Below, one piece after another: positions 28,973 to 38,289 of a stretch of 64,000 bases of DNA (position 1 is its first letter; every line of letters starts with the position of its first letter). Location of the stretch: contig NZ_MLYO01000013.1 of NCBI RefSeq assembly GCF_001866665.1, positions 62,001 to 126,000 on the forward strand, read 5' to 3'. A program made the translations under genes and the position numbers. The stretch is from Streptomyces monashensis. Lineage in GTDB: Bacteria > Actinomycetota > Actinomycetes > Streptomycetales > Streptomycetaceae. Under the pieces are notes generated by a model that did not search any database, was not told where the DNA came from, and was given only the letters and a program-made list of their open reading frames with translations.

Positions 28973-29632
28973 ATGGACATGGACCCGCCCGGTTCGGTAC
29001 ACCCGGAAGAACCAGCCGGATCGGCACCCTCAGCGCAGCCGGCCCCCTCACACCTCACGAGGCGGAGGCTTCTGAAGGGCGCGGCGCTGGCCGCCGTGCC
29101 CTACGCGCTGCTCCCGGACCCGCGGGCGGGTGCAGAGACCGAGGCCGTCGACTATCCGCCCGCCGAGTGGCAGCCGGCGAGCAGCTCCAACTACACGGCG
29201 TCCGACCGCCCGGCCAGCTACGTGATCGACCGTGTGATCATCCATGTCACGCAGGAGACGTACACCAACACACTGGGGATCTTCGCCAACCCGCAGAAGA
29301 AGGTGTCCGCGCACTATCTGGTCCGCTCGGCGGACGGGCACATCGCGCAGTGCGTGCACGAGGCCGACATCGCCTGGCACGCGGGCAACTGGGACTACAA
29401 CACCCGCAGCATCGGCATCGAGCACGAAGGATGGGTGGACCAGCCCGCCTATTTCACCGACGCACTCTACGAGGCGTCGGCCAAGCTCACCGCGGCGATC
29501 TGTGACGAGCACGGCATCCTCAAGGACCGGGACCACATCATCGGCCACTACGAGGTGCCGGGCACCGATCACACCGATCCCGGGCCCTACTGGGACTGGG
29601 TCCGCTACATCCGTCTCGTCAATTTCGCCTAG
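28973..29632 (+). CDS. N-acetylmuramoyl-L-alanine amidase, Tat-exported
   Basis: 219 aa. A twin-arginine signal (TRRRLLKGAALAAVPYALLP, about residues 29-48) precedes an Amidase_2 (PGRP-like) domain. Zinc and catalytic positions are visible: first His in VIIHVTQ, then SAHYLV and WHAGNW, and the late histidine in GTDHTDPGPYWDW. It cleaves the bond between muramic acid and the stem peptide. ATG 28973 has TGAAAGG upstream. It stands alone on the plus strand between the amidase and GAF-regulator genes. Confidence 0.92.
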   Translation: MDMDPPGSVHPEEPAGSAPSAQPAPSHLTRRRLLKGAALAAVPYALLPDPRAGAETEAVDYPPAEWQPASSSNYTASDRPASYVIDRVIIHVTQETYTNTLGIFANPQKKVSAHYLVRSADGHIAQCVHEADIAWHAGNWDYNTRSIGIEHEGWVDQPAYFTDALYEASAKLTAAICDEHGILKDRDHIIGHYEVPGTDHTDPGPYWDWVRYIRLVNFA

Positions 29633-29713
29633 CGGCCCACCGGGCCGAAGCGGAACGGCGAGCGCCACAGCCCACCGTGGAACGGAGCCGCAGGGCAGAC
29701 ACGGTCACCACCG

Positions 29714-31138
29714 ATGCCAAGCCGAACCGAGGTCGAACAGGTTGTCCGCACGAACACTGCGAGTGACGATGGCTCCAGCCGCATCCGCGCCCTTTCGCCG
29801 TCCGGGGAGGCCGAGTTGGGGGAGGCCGAGTTGACCGATCCGTGGGTGGCCCTGGAGCCGGGGGCGGACCCCGCCGAGCGGGTCCGTGTGCTGCGCCGGG
29901 CGCACGAGACGTTCACCACGGCGGGTACGGTGCCCCGCCCGGTGCGGTCGGTGGTCGCCGAGTCGTGGCGGCGCAGCGCCCGGGCCGGGGTCGGGCCGGA
30001 CGGCACCGCCAGCGTGGAGCTGAGCGACGGGGACCTCGGCGCCTATCGCGCGGAGCACCCGCTGGCGCGGGTGATGCCGCTGTTCCGGGAGCTGATGGGC
30101 ACCTTCGCCGCGGACGGCGAGCATCTGCTGGCGGTGTGTGACGCGCACGGCAGGCTGCTGTGGGTGGAGGGGCACCGGGCGACCAGGCGCCGGGCGGACG
30201 GGATGAACTTCGTGCCGGGGGCGCGCTGGTCGGAGACGGCGGTCGGCACCAACGCGCCGGGAACCGCGGTCGCCGTGGACCGTCCGGTGCAGGTGTTCGC
30301 AGCGGAGCACTTCATACGCCGGGTGCAGCCGTGGACCTGCGCGGCCGCCCCGGTGCACGATCCGCGCACCGGCCGGGTACTGGGCGCCGTGGACATCACC
30401 GGCGGTGACGGGCTCGCTCATCCGCACAGCCTCGGGTTCGTGCAGGCGGTGGCGCGCGCGGCGGAGGCTCAGCTCGCGCTCCTCACGCCACCGTTGAGCA
30501 CCGCGGACATCCCCATGCTCGGCGCTCTGGGCCGGGACGAGGCCGAACTCGTCCTGGACGGCCGACGGACGCGGCTCAGCCGTCGGCACAGCGAGATAGC
30601 CGTGCTGCTGGCCCGGCATCCGGAGGGGCTGAGCGGTGACGAGCTGCTGTGCGCGCTGTACGCGGACGAGTCGGTGACCCCGGTGACGCTGCGGGCCGAA
30701 CTGGCCCGGCTGCGCAGGCTGTTGGGGCCGGAGCTGCTCGCCTCACGGCCGTACCGCTTCACGACGGCGGTCGAGTCGGACGTCACCGTGGTGGAGCGGC
30801 GGCTGGAGGCGGGGGCGGTCACGGCGGCGGCGGAGGCGTACTGCGGCCCGCTGCTGCCCGGTTCACAGGCGCCGGCGATCGTGCGGCTGCGGGAGCGGAT
30901 GTCCGACGGGCTGCGCAGGGCACTGATCGCGCACCGCGACCCGGACCTGCTGGCGGACTGGGCGCATGCGCCCTGGGGCGAGGAGGACCTGGTGGTGTGG
31001 CGGGCGCTCGCCGGGGTGCGGCCCACGGCCACGGTGCGGGCCCGGCTCGCCGCACTGGAGGCCGAGCTGACGGCTTCGGCCGGTGCGGCACCAGGGCGGA
31101 CCGGCGGCGCAACGTACTTGCAACGTCCGCCCACCTAG
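29714..31138 (+). CDS. GAF-domain regulator of aldehyde dehydrogenase
   Basis: 474 aa. The N-terminal 270 residues resemble the sensor half of AcoR-type activators ([18 protein letters not shown], a GAF domain with [32 protein letters not shown] region). The sigma-54 AAA+ domain is absent, as expected in actinobacteria. Residues 290-360 form a winged-helix region ([21 protein letters not shown], then [11 protein letters not shown]). Two tandem 15-bp units at 29804-29833 give [10 protein letters not shown]. It sits 56 bp before the aldehyde dehydrogenase gene, its likely target (inference). Confidence 0.85.
   Translation: MPSRTEVEQVVRTNTASDDGSSRIRALSPSGEAELGEAELTDPWVALEPGADPAERVRVLRRAHETFTTAGTVPRPVRSVVAESWRRSARAGVGPDGTASVELSDGDLGAYRAEHPLARVMPLFRELMGTFAADGEHLLAVCDAHGRLLWVEGHRATRRRADGMNFVPGARWSETAVGTNAPGTAVAVDRPVQVFAAEHFIRRVQPWTCAAAPVHDPRTGRVLGAVDITGGDGLAHPHSLGFVQAVARAAEAQLALLTPPLSTADIPMLGALGRDEAELVLDGRRTRLSRRHSEIAVLLARHPEGLSGDELLCALYADESVTPVTLRAELARLRRLLGPELLASRPYRFTTAVESDVTVVERRLEAGAVTAAAEAYCGPLLPGSQAPAIVRLRERMSDGLRRALIAHRDPDLLADWAHAPWGEEDLVVWRALAGVRPTATVRARLAALEAELTASAGAAPGRTGGATYLQRPPT
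29804..29833 (+). repeat. Two perfect 15-bp tandem units inside the GAF regulator gene
   Basis: GGGGAGGCCGAGTTG occurs twice in a row in frame and encodes [10 protein letters not shown] at residues 31-40. It looks like a recent in-frame duplication in a disordered N-terminal segment. Confidence 0.9.
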
Positions 31139-31194
31139 CCTCGCGCCGACAGCTGCCCAACGGCGGGCAGCGCTGCACCAGGAGGCAGACCAGC

Positions 31195-32718
<1,524 letters not shown>

Positions 32719-33348
32719 GGCGCTTGAAGTGGGGCGCTGAGCTGGGATTTCCCCACCGGAGGCCATTCTCTTCCATCGCATCACACGCAGGCAATTCACC
32801 CCATTAGCCCGAATCATGACGCTGCCGCCGACTCCCTGGGCCGCCCTTCCGGACCAGTCACGGACCAAACAGCGGGCCAACCCCGCGGGTGGCAACGCAG
32901 TCGCCCACAGGCAGGAAGAAGAGAACGCTCGGCTCCACCCCGGGCACCCGTCTCCGGCCGCGACGCCGGAGGGGGTTCCTCTGATCCCGCCGGAGATGGC
33001 CAGGCCGGAAGGACCGACCCGCTACGGCGCCACGACGGTCTTCGCTCCGTCCCACGGACGCGTAAGTGCAGGGGTGTCACCAGGTGACGCCCCTGCACAA
33101 GAGCGCGCCTCCCGATGCCCTCGGGCCGGCGGGTCACAGCAGACGACTCACACGCTCAGCCCCTCTGCCCGGCTGAAGCCATCGGCTTCCGGTTCATCGA
33201 CGTCAACGTCGGCAACAGCAGCTGAGCCTGCCGGTGGCTGAGCCTTCGATCGCACGCCGCCGGGCCGCCCTCCGCCGGGCGTGCCTGGTGCGATCCGCCC
33301 ATCTGTCTGCGCCGCCGCTGCCCTGCCGTCGTCCTCGGGGCAACGCCG
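32719..33348. other. Gene-poor region with a long palindrome
   Basis: 630 bp. It contains the 33-bp palindrome at 33066-33098. Short open frames on both strands are Arg/Pro/Ser-rich and look like shadows or decayed sequence. The first 100 bp (32720-32820) are unusually AT-rich for this genome. I recognise no gene. Confidence 0.4.
33066..33098. repeat. 33-bp near-perfect palindrome
   Basis: GTGCAGGGGTGTCACC (33066-33081) and GGTGACGCCCCTGCAC (33083-33098) match at 15 of 16 positions around a single central A. It may be a hairpin terminator or a protein-binding site. No gene end lies close to it (the aldehyde dehydrogenase stops at 32718). Confidence 0.8.
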
Positions 33349-33492
33349 ATGGGGCTGATCGCCTGGTCCGAGCCGTGGATACGGCTGGTGGTCGACGTGG
33401 CTGCGGGCATCACCGCGGGCTTGGTCTTCAACCTGCTCAACCCTTTCGACAAGGGCGACACCGACTCCACCTCACACACTGCGCCGGAGTGA
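33349..33492 (+). CDS. Possible small membrane protein
   Basis: 47 aa: MGLIAWSEPWIRLVVDVAAG, then ITAGLVFNLLNPFDKGDTDS and a short polar tail. One hydrophobic helix with a clear polar C-terminal tail and good codon bias argue for a real gene or the C-terminal end of a decayed one. The frame is open upstream without a better start, and no strong ribosome site precedes the ATG at 33349. Function unknown. Confidence 0.4.
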   Translation: MGLIAWSEPWIRLVVDVAAGITAGLVFNLLNPFDKGDTDSTSHTAPE

Positions 33493-33594
33493 GGAGGACG
33501 TCAGCTGAAGGCTTCTGTGCCCGCCGCGTGACCGGCACCAGCGAACGCGCCCGGCCCCCAGAGCGGGCGAAAGGGCGGACACGACCTGCCCTTC

Positions 33595-33627
33595 GGCCGG
33601 GTTCCGCAAAGCCTGCGGAACCCGGCC
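33595..33627. terminator. Strong hairpin between convergent genes
   Basis: GGCCGGGTTCCGCA (33595-33608) and TGCGGAACCCGGCC (33614-33627) form a perfect 14-bp stem with a 5-nt loop. It lies 45 bp past the stop of the minus-strand channel gene (33672) and 103 bp past the small plus-strand ORF. It is likely a bidirectional terminator. Confidence 0.8.
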
Positions 33628-33671
33628 CTCGGTTTGGGATGGTGGCTCCTTCAACCCCGGGAGGCAGGCGC

Positions 33672-34352
33672 TTATCCGGTCACGGCCCGGTGTCCGGCGT
33701 CAGGCGGAACCGTCCTACGGGGCAGACCTTCGCTGGTGACGAAGTAGAAGACAGGGAGGAGAACGAACACGGCGATCGCCAGCAGCGGTGCGACGAGCAC
33801 CCCGAGAAGCCCGGCCGCGGTGTAGGCGAGGGCTCCGGCCCAGGAACGGAGCCGCCCGTGGCGCACGTACGTGTCCTCCACGTCGGGGTCCAGCAACTCG
33901 GGCCGGTGGGAGATCTGTCGGTAGAAGGCCACCCAGCTCAGGCACATCGCCGCGGCGATGCCGGCGTACAGAGCGACGGCCACCCGCGCGTCCGCTCCCC
34001 GGGGGTCCGCCTGCAGCGCGTCCGCCACCACCGCGGTCGGAAAGGACAGCAACCCCGTGGTGAGCAGCAGAAACAGGTTGGCGGCATGCAGCCCGCGATC
34101 CATGGTCCTGATACGGACGAAGGCCTGGTGATGGTTGAGCCAGATCACCGCGACGTAGCCGAAGGACGCCACATAGCCGAGGTAGGCAGGCCACTGGGCC
34201 AACAAAGCCCGGCCAAGGCCACCCGGTCTGTGCGGAGGGTCGGCAAGATTGAGGACGAGAAGCGTGACGGCGATGGCGAACACACCGTCACTGAAGGCCT
34301 CGGCCCGTGTGGTCTCGGAACGTGAGAACTTGCGGGGGTGGGTGCGGGACAA
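33672..34352 (-). CDS. TMEM175-family (DUF1211) potassium channel-like protein
   Basis: 226 aa. The N terminus shows the family signature RAEAFSDGVFAIAVTLLVLNL, and six hydrophobic segments are visible in all (others around YLGYVASFGYVAVIWLNHH, LFLLLTTGLLSFPTAVV, and near the C terminus LLGVLVAPLLAIAVFVLLPV). Known: bacterial TMEM175 proteins are tetrameric, potassium-selective leak channels. It is divergent from the NmrA gene across 236 bp. Confidence 0.9.
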   Translation of the reverse strand: MSRTHPRKFSRSETTRAEAFSDGVFAIAVTLLVLNLADPPHRPGGLGRALLAQWPAYLGYVASFGYVAVIWLNHHQAFVRIRTMDRGLHAANLFLLLTTGLLSFPTAVVADALQADPRGADARVAVALYAGIAAAMCLSWVAFYRQISHRPELLDPDVEDTYVRHGRLRSWAGALAYTAAGLLGVLVAPLLAIAVFVLLPVFYFVTSEGLPRRTVPPDAGHRAVTG

Positions 34353-34588
34353 GCCGTCTCCTGACGTACTGGCTCATGTCGTTCACAAGTATCCGTGTGG
34401 TCTCCTTCACCACGTCCGCAGTGTGGCGGTGCGAACAGAGTCGTGCGCCGACAGTCAATGTGCCGAGCGATCAGGTGCTTACGATCGAGCAGCCGCGCGG
34501 CTGCGTCTGCCGTCCACGACCGGTGGTTACGGTGGAGCCGGTGCGTTGATCCACTGCCATGCCTGTTCGCAAGGAGGGACGTTCTGCG

Positions 34589-35431
34589 ATGGTCGATGGA
34601 CCGATCCTGGTACTGGGGGCAACCGGCGGGCAGGGCGGTGCCGTGGCCGACGCGTTGCTCGGCCAGGATGCGCGGCTCCGGGCGCTGGTACGTGACCCCC
34701 TTGGAGGAGCCGCACGGGGATTGGCCCGCCGAGGCGTCGAAGTGGTGACGGGATCCCTGAGCGATCGCGCGTCGCTCGCCGCGGCGATGAGCGGGGTGGC
34801 GGGCGTCTTCGCGTTGACCACTCCCTTCGAGGCCGGTGTGGAGGCGGAAGTGGCTCAGGGGCGGGCGATCCTCGCCGCCGCCGACGAGTCGGGCGTACCC
34901 CATCTCGTGTTCAGCTCGGTAGCCGGCGCCGACCAAAGTAGCGGCGTACCCCATTTCGACAGCAAGGCTCGGATCGAAGCCGAGCTGGTCTCCGGGGACG
35001 TGCCCTATACCATCCTCGGGCCGACGTATTTCTTCGACAACGCCCTGGGCGGTGCGGATCGCATCCTGAACGGCGTTCTCGATCTGCCGCTCCCGTCCGA
35101 CCGGCCGTTGCAGCAGCTGGCCCGCCCCGACCTCGGTGCGTTCGCGGCGGAAGTCCTGCTCAACCCCTCCCCCTATGTGGGGCGGCGTATCGAGCTGGCC
35201 GGTGACGCGCCCACTCCTGCGCAGATGGCCGCCGCGCTCGGCGCGGTGCTGGGACGGGAGGTCCGTCACGAGTACGTACCGCTGACAGAGATCAGCAATC
35301 CTGATATGCATGCGATGTGGATGTTCCTGAACGGACCCGGCTATCGCGTGGACATTCCCGCGCTGCGCGGCGCTCACCCGGAGATTCCGTGGACCCGATT
35401 CCCGGACTGGGCGCGCCGCACATTCGCTTAG
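34589..35431 (+). CDS. NmrA-family NAD(P)-binding protein
   Basis: 280 aa. The Rossmann motif ILVLGATGGQGGAVADAL is at the N terminus, followed by VRDP, the GSLSDRASLAAAMSGVAGVFALT pattern and HLVFSSVAGAD. An atypical SDR lacking the YXXXK catalytic motif. Known: NmrA-like proteins act as redox sensors or as NAD(P)H-dependent oxidoreductases. ATG 34589 has AAGGAGGG upstream; the upstream ATG at 34559 is less likely because it would place the ribosome site inside the gene. Confidence 0.88.
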   Translation: MVDGPILVLGATGGQGGAVADALLGQDARLRALVRDPLGGAARGLARRGVEVVTGSLSDRASLAAAMSGVAGVFALTTPFEAGVEAEVAQGRAILAAADESGVPHLVFSSVAGADQSSGVPHFDSKARIEAELVSGDVPYTILGPTYFFDNALGGADRILNGVLDLPLPSDRPLQQLARPDLGAFAAEVLLNPSPYVGRRIELAGDAPTPAQMAAALGAVLGREVRHEYVPLTEISNPDMHAMWMFLNGPGYRVDIPALRGAHPEIPWTRFPDWARRTFA

Positions 35432-35807
35432 GGGCCCGTAGCGATGGCGCCACGAAACGATCCTTGCGGATCAGCGGATCATTCGAGCGGAGGTCTTCGT
35501 GAAATCCCGGACGAAGCCCCTTCGGGAAATTTCGCCGAAGCCTCTCGACAGGCCTGCCGCGTCTGGGGCGGTCGCACGGAGTCGGAGCGGCAGGAGAAGG
35601 CCCAGAACGTCCGTCGTCACTGACGTGTCCAGCAGCCCCGCCGGGCGAACGCCAGGGTTCGTCTGTCAGTGCGCGTGGCCGGGACCGCGAGCGGCCGGGA
35701 CGGGATGCCGAGCCGACGACCGCGGTGGTCTACGCCCTCGACGGTGCCCCGGTGCCCCCGTGCCCGGTGCACGATCTGGACCGCAGTGCTGCAGCGCGGT
35801 CCGACCC
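35432..35807. other. Intergenic region, nothing recognised
   Basis: 376 bp between the NmrA gene and the 3' end of a minus-strand hypothetical gene. Short inverted GGATC repeats occur at about 35460-35480. No gene, RNA or known repeat recognised. Confidence 0.4.
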
Positions 35808-36275
35808 TCAACAGGTCCTCGTGGCATCGTTCACAGCCCTCTGGGCCTCCTCCACGAAGGCCTGCTTCGCCCGGTGCAGATCGTCCGGTGCCTCATGGCG
35901 CCGGAGGCAGTCGACGAGACGGCCGGCCGCGGCGGCGGCCGCGGCCGGTCCTTCCAGAACGACTCCGCCGAGAGCCCGTTGAAGCAGGACCTCGTCATCG
36001 GCCTGCCCCCGTCCCGTGCGCTCAGCCAGAATCCTGGCCTCGGCGGCCCCGAGGAACTCCGCGTACACCTGGCGCCGGAGCGCGACCGCACGCTGCGCGG
36101 CCTCGCCCTGGAGGGTCATCCGGACCGATTCGAGCAGCGCGTCAGCCTGTCGGTCGCCCGCGTGACGGGCCGCCGCAGCCTGCTGAATGCCGGCATTGCG
36201 GGTGTACCAGCCCGTGACGATGCTGCCCGCGATCGCCGACCCCGCGGCGATCAGGGCGATACCCCACTCACTCAT
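35808..36275 (-). CDS. Hypothetical protein with N-terminal membrane anchor
   Basis: 155 aa from ATG 36275 (MSEWGIALIAAGSAIAGSIV). One N-terminal membrane helix is followed by a long Ala/Arg-rich helical region (QAAAARHAGDRQADALLESV onward) that probably forms a coiled coil facing the cytoplasm. The frame is open to 36350, but family-like sequence begins at 36275. It diverges from the repeat-containing gene across about 100 bp. Function unknown. Confidence 0.7.
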   Translation of the reverse strand: MSEWGIALIAAGSAIAGSIVTGWYTRNAGIQQAAAARHAGDRQADALLESVRMTLQGEAAQRAVALRRQVYAEFLGAAEARILAERTGRGQADDEVLLQRALGGVVLEGPAAAAAAAGRLVDCLRRHEAPDDLHRAKQAFVEEAQRAVNDATRTC

Positions 36276-36378
36276 GCCGCCACTCTCCCGATTCCGCACG
36301 GCACCCGACATGGCGTCTGCCGCATATGCCTCGTCCATCACCTCAGGCACCGGTACGACGACCGGTTACTATCGGGTC

Positions 36379-38166
36379 ATGTCGCCGGACGACACCAACG
36401 AACCTGCCCCGACCAGCGAAGACGCCGTACCGTCCCCCAAGTCACGCACTACAATAGACAGTCGGACGGGCGACGGGCGACGGGCGACGGGCGACGGGCG
36501 ACGGGCGACGGGCGACGGGCGACGGGCCGTGCTGTTCGCTGCTCGGTCGGCGGTGGCTCTGTACCGGCTGCTCGATGTCATCCCTGTCTTCTCCGGCGAT
36601 GACCGGATCACTCGTCTCTTCACTCTGGTTCCGGGATCCGACTTCGGAGTCGACGCCCTGTCCGCCGTCGATGCCGTCGGCGGCCGGACCCTGCCCTGGG
36701 ACGAGGCCTGCGCCCGCACGTACGACCTTGTGATCGCGTCGAGCCCGAAGGGCGATCTACCCCTTCTCCATGGCAGACACGTGTTGCTGCCGCACGGTGC
36801 CGGCTACAACAAGTCAATCCCCGGGGAAGGTTCGGACTCGGCGTCCGGACTCGACCCGGCCATGCTTCTCCGTGACGGCGGAGCCCCGATAGCGCTGCAC
36901 GCGGTCGCCCACCCGGACCAGGTGGCCCGGCTCGCGTTCGGTGACGTACGGGCTGCCCGCCGGGCGAAGGTGATCGGGGACCCCACTCTGGAACGTGCGC
37001 TCGCCTCCCGCCCGCTGCGCGAGAGCTACCGGGCCGCACTCAGGACCGGCCCTCGCACGCTCCTCACGCTCGTCTCGACGTGGGGGCCGGAGTCCCTCCT
37101 GCGGCGGCGTCCCGACTTGCCCGCCCGGCTCGCAGCGCATCTCCCGCATGACGAGTACCAGTTGGCCCTGGTGGTGCATCCCAACGAGCGCAGCCGGCTG
37201 AGCACGTACGAGCTGAAGGAGCAACTGGCACCGGCCCTCGAAGCGGGAATGATCCTCGCGGGTCCGCACGAGGAGTGGGCCTCCGTGCTGATCGCCGCGG
37301 ACGCGCTGATCACCGACCACGGGTCCGCCGCTCTGTATTACTGCGCCGTCGCGGACCGGCCTGTGGTGAGTGCCCACCACGGCGGTACCGAGCTCATCGC
37401 GGACAGTCCGATGCACACACTCCTGCGCCGGATACCGCAGCTGGGACCCGCCGAGGCGGTGCAGGAAGCCTTGCTGGCGTACCGGCCGGGGCCCGGGCGC
37501 GCGGCGGCCGAGGCGGCGTTCGCGTATCAGGGCGAGGCCCTGAACCGGCTGCGCACCGAGCTGTACGCCGTCCTGGGCCTCACCCCCCGGGAATTCGGCA
37601 GCCCACTCAGGCTTCTGCCCTCTCCCCGCCCCGCCGACCGCTCGCCCACGGCCTTCGACGTTCACGCCGAGATCACCACGGACGGTGTACGCATCGCACG
37701 GCGCCCCGTCGGCGCCGCACCGGCGGGACACCATCTCGCCGTGGAGTACGGCGCCACGGGGGAGAGCCTGACCCGCTCCGCCGGCCTGCTGTACCGCCGT
37801 CCCCTCCCCACCTCGGCCACCCGGGCGGATCTGGCCTGGAGCTCGGACGGATGGGCCCAGCACGCCTTGTCCGCGTACCCCGGTTGCCGCTCGGCCGCGG
37901 CGATCCTTCCCTCGGGGCTGTGCCTGCTCAGAATCCGCGGCCACGCCGATCCGTACGTCGTCCAGACCGAAGCGCACGACGAGGCCGACGGACGAGTCGC
38001 CCATGCCGACCCGGCCGCCACCGCTTCGGCCGTCCATGCCTGGCTGCTCGCCGGTGGCGCGCCGCCTCCTTCCCTGCCTGTGCGCCTGGCCTGTCACATC
38101 GGTGACCGCTGCTTCCGCGTCCTGCTCCGCCCGGCCGCCGGAGACGAGGCCATGCAGATGGTCTGA
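36379..38166 (+). CDS. Conserved hypothetical protein with heptamer repeat array at 5' end
   Basis: 595 aa if it starts at ATG 36379. Residues 1-28 are polar, residues 29-50 are made by nine 7-bp repeats (three TGDGRRA units), and the well-folded part begins at VLFAARSAVALYRLLDVIPV. A GTG at 36529, right behind the array, is an alternative start. The core has DYH-free but glycosyltransferase-like features: HVLLPHGAGYN, LVVHPNE and LITDHGSAALYYCAV, like GT-B/CDP-glycerol transferase or epimerase C-terminal folds. I recall full-length relatives in Streptomyces annotated as hypothetical. If the upstream start is used, repeat-number change would shift the frame. Confidence 0.75.
   Translation: MSPDDTNEPAPTSEDAVPSPKSRTTIDSRTGDGRRATGDGRRATGDGRRAVLFAARSAVALYRLLDVIPVFSGDDRITRLFTLVPGSDFGVDALSAVDAVGGRTLPWDEACARTYDLVIASSPKGDLPLLHGRHVLLPHGAGYNKSIPGEGSDSASGLDPAMLLRDGGAPIALHAVAHPDQVARLAFGDVRAARRAKVIGDPTLERALASRPLRESYRAALRTGPRTLLTLVSTWGPESLLRRRPDLPARLAAHLPHDEYQLALVVHPNERSRLSTYELKEQLAPALEAGMILAGPHEEWASVLIAADALITDHGSAALYYCAVADRPVVSAHHGGTELIADSPMHTLLRRIPQLGPAEAVQEALLAYRPGPGRAAAEAAFAYQGEALNRLRTELYAVLGLTPREFGSPLRLLPSPRPADRSPTAFDVHAEITTDGVRIARRPVGAAPAGHHLAVEYGATGESLTRSAGLLYRRPLPTSATRADLAWSSDGWAQHALSAYPGCRSAAAILPSGLCLLRIRGHADPYVVQTEAHDEADGRVAHADPAATASAVHAWLLAGGAPPPSLPVRLACHIGDRCFRVLLRPAAGDEAMQMV
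36465..36527 (+). repeat. Nine perfect copies of GACGGGC (7-bp microsatellite)
   Basis: The unit GACGGGC is repeated nine times without error over 63 bp. The unit length is not a multiple of three, so gain or loss of one copy would change the reading frame of the gene starting at 36379. In the present frame three 21-bp periods encode TGDGRRA repeats. Confidence 0.97.
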
Positions 38167-38289
38167 ACGCATCGCGGCCATCGGGCGGTTCCCATGTCCT
38201 CGCGGCCACTGTCCGACCCACCGGATCGAGCCGGCCGCCCGCCGCCGGGCCGGGATGCCCGCGAATCCCCACGGTCCGGTCGCCGGGAC

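Noticed and set aside
32719..33348. tRNA attachment site at the left edge of the accessory interval
   Set aside because: No tRNA-like cloverleaf, integrase gene or matching direct repeat was found at either edge.
36465..36527. Heptamer array as a CRISPR or origin iteron
   Set aside because: Units are contiguous without spacers and there is no DnaA-box or replication gene nearby; it is a simple microsatellite.
35499..36602. 367-codon plus-strand frame through the heptamer array
   Set aside because: It lies antisense to the hypothetical gene 35808-36275 for much of its length and its sequence is Arg/Pro-rich without domain character. It enters the array only because the repeat is open in all frames.
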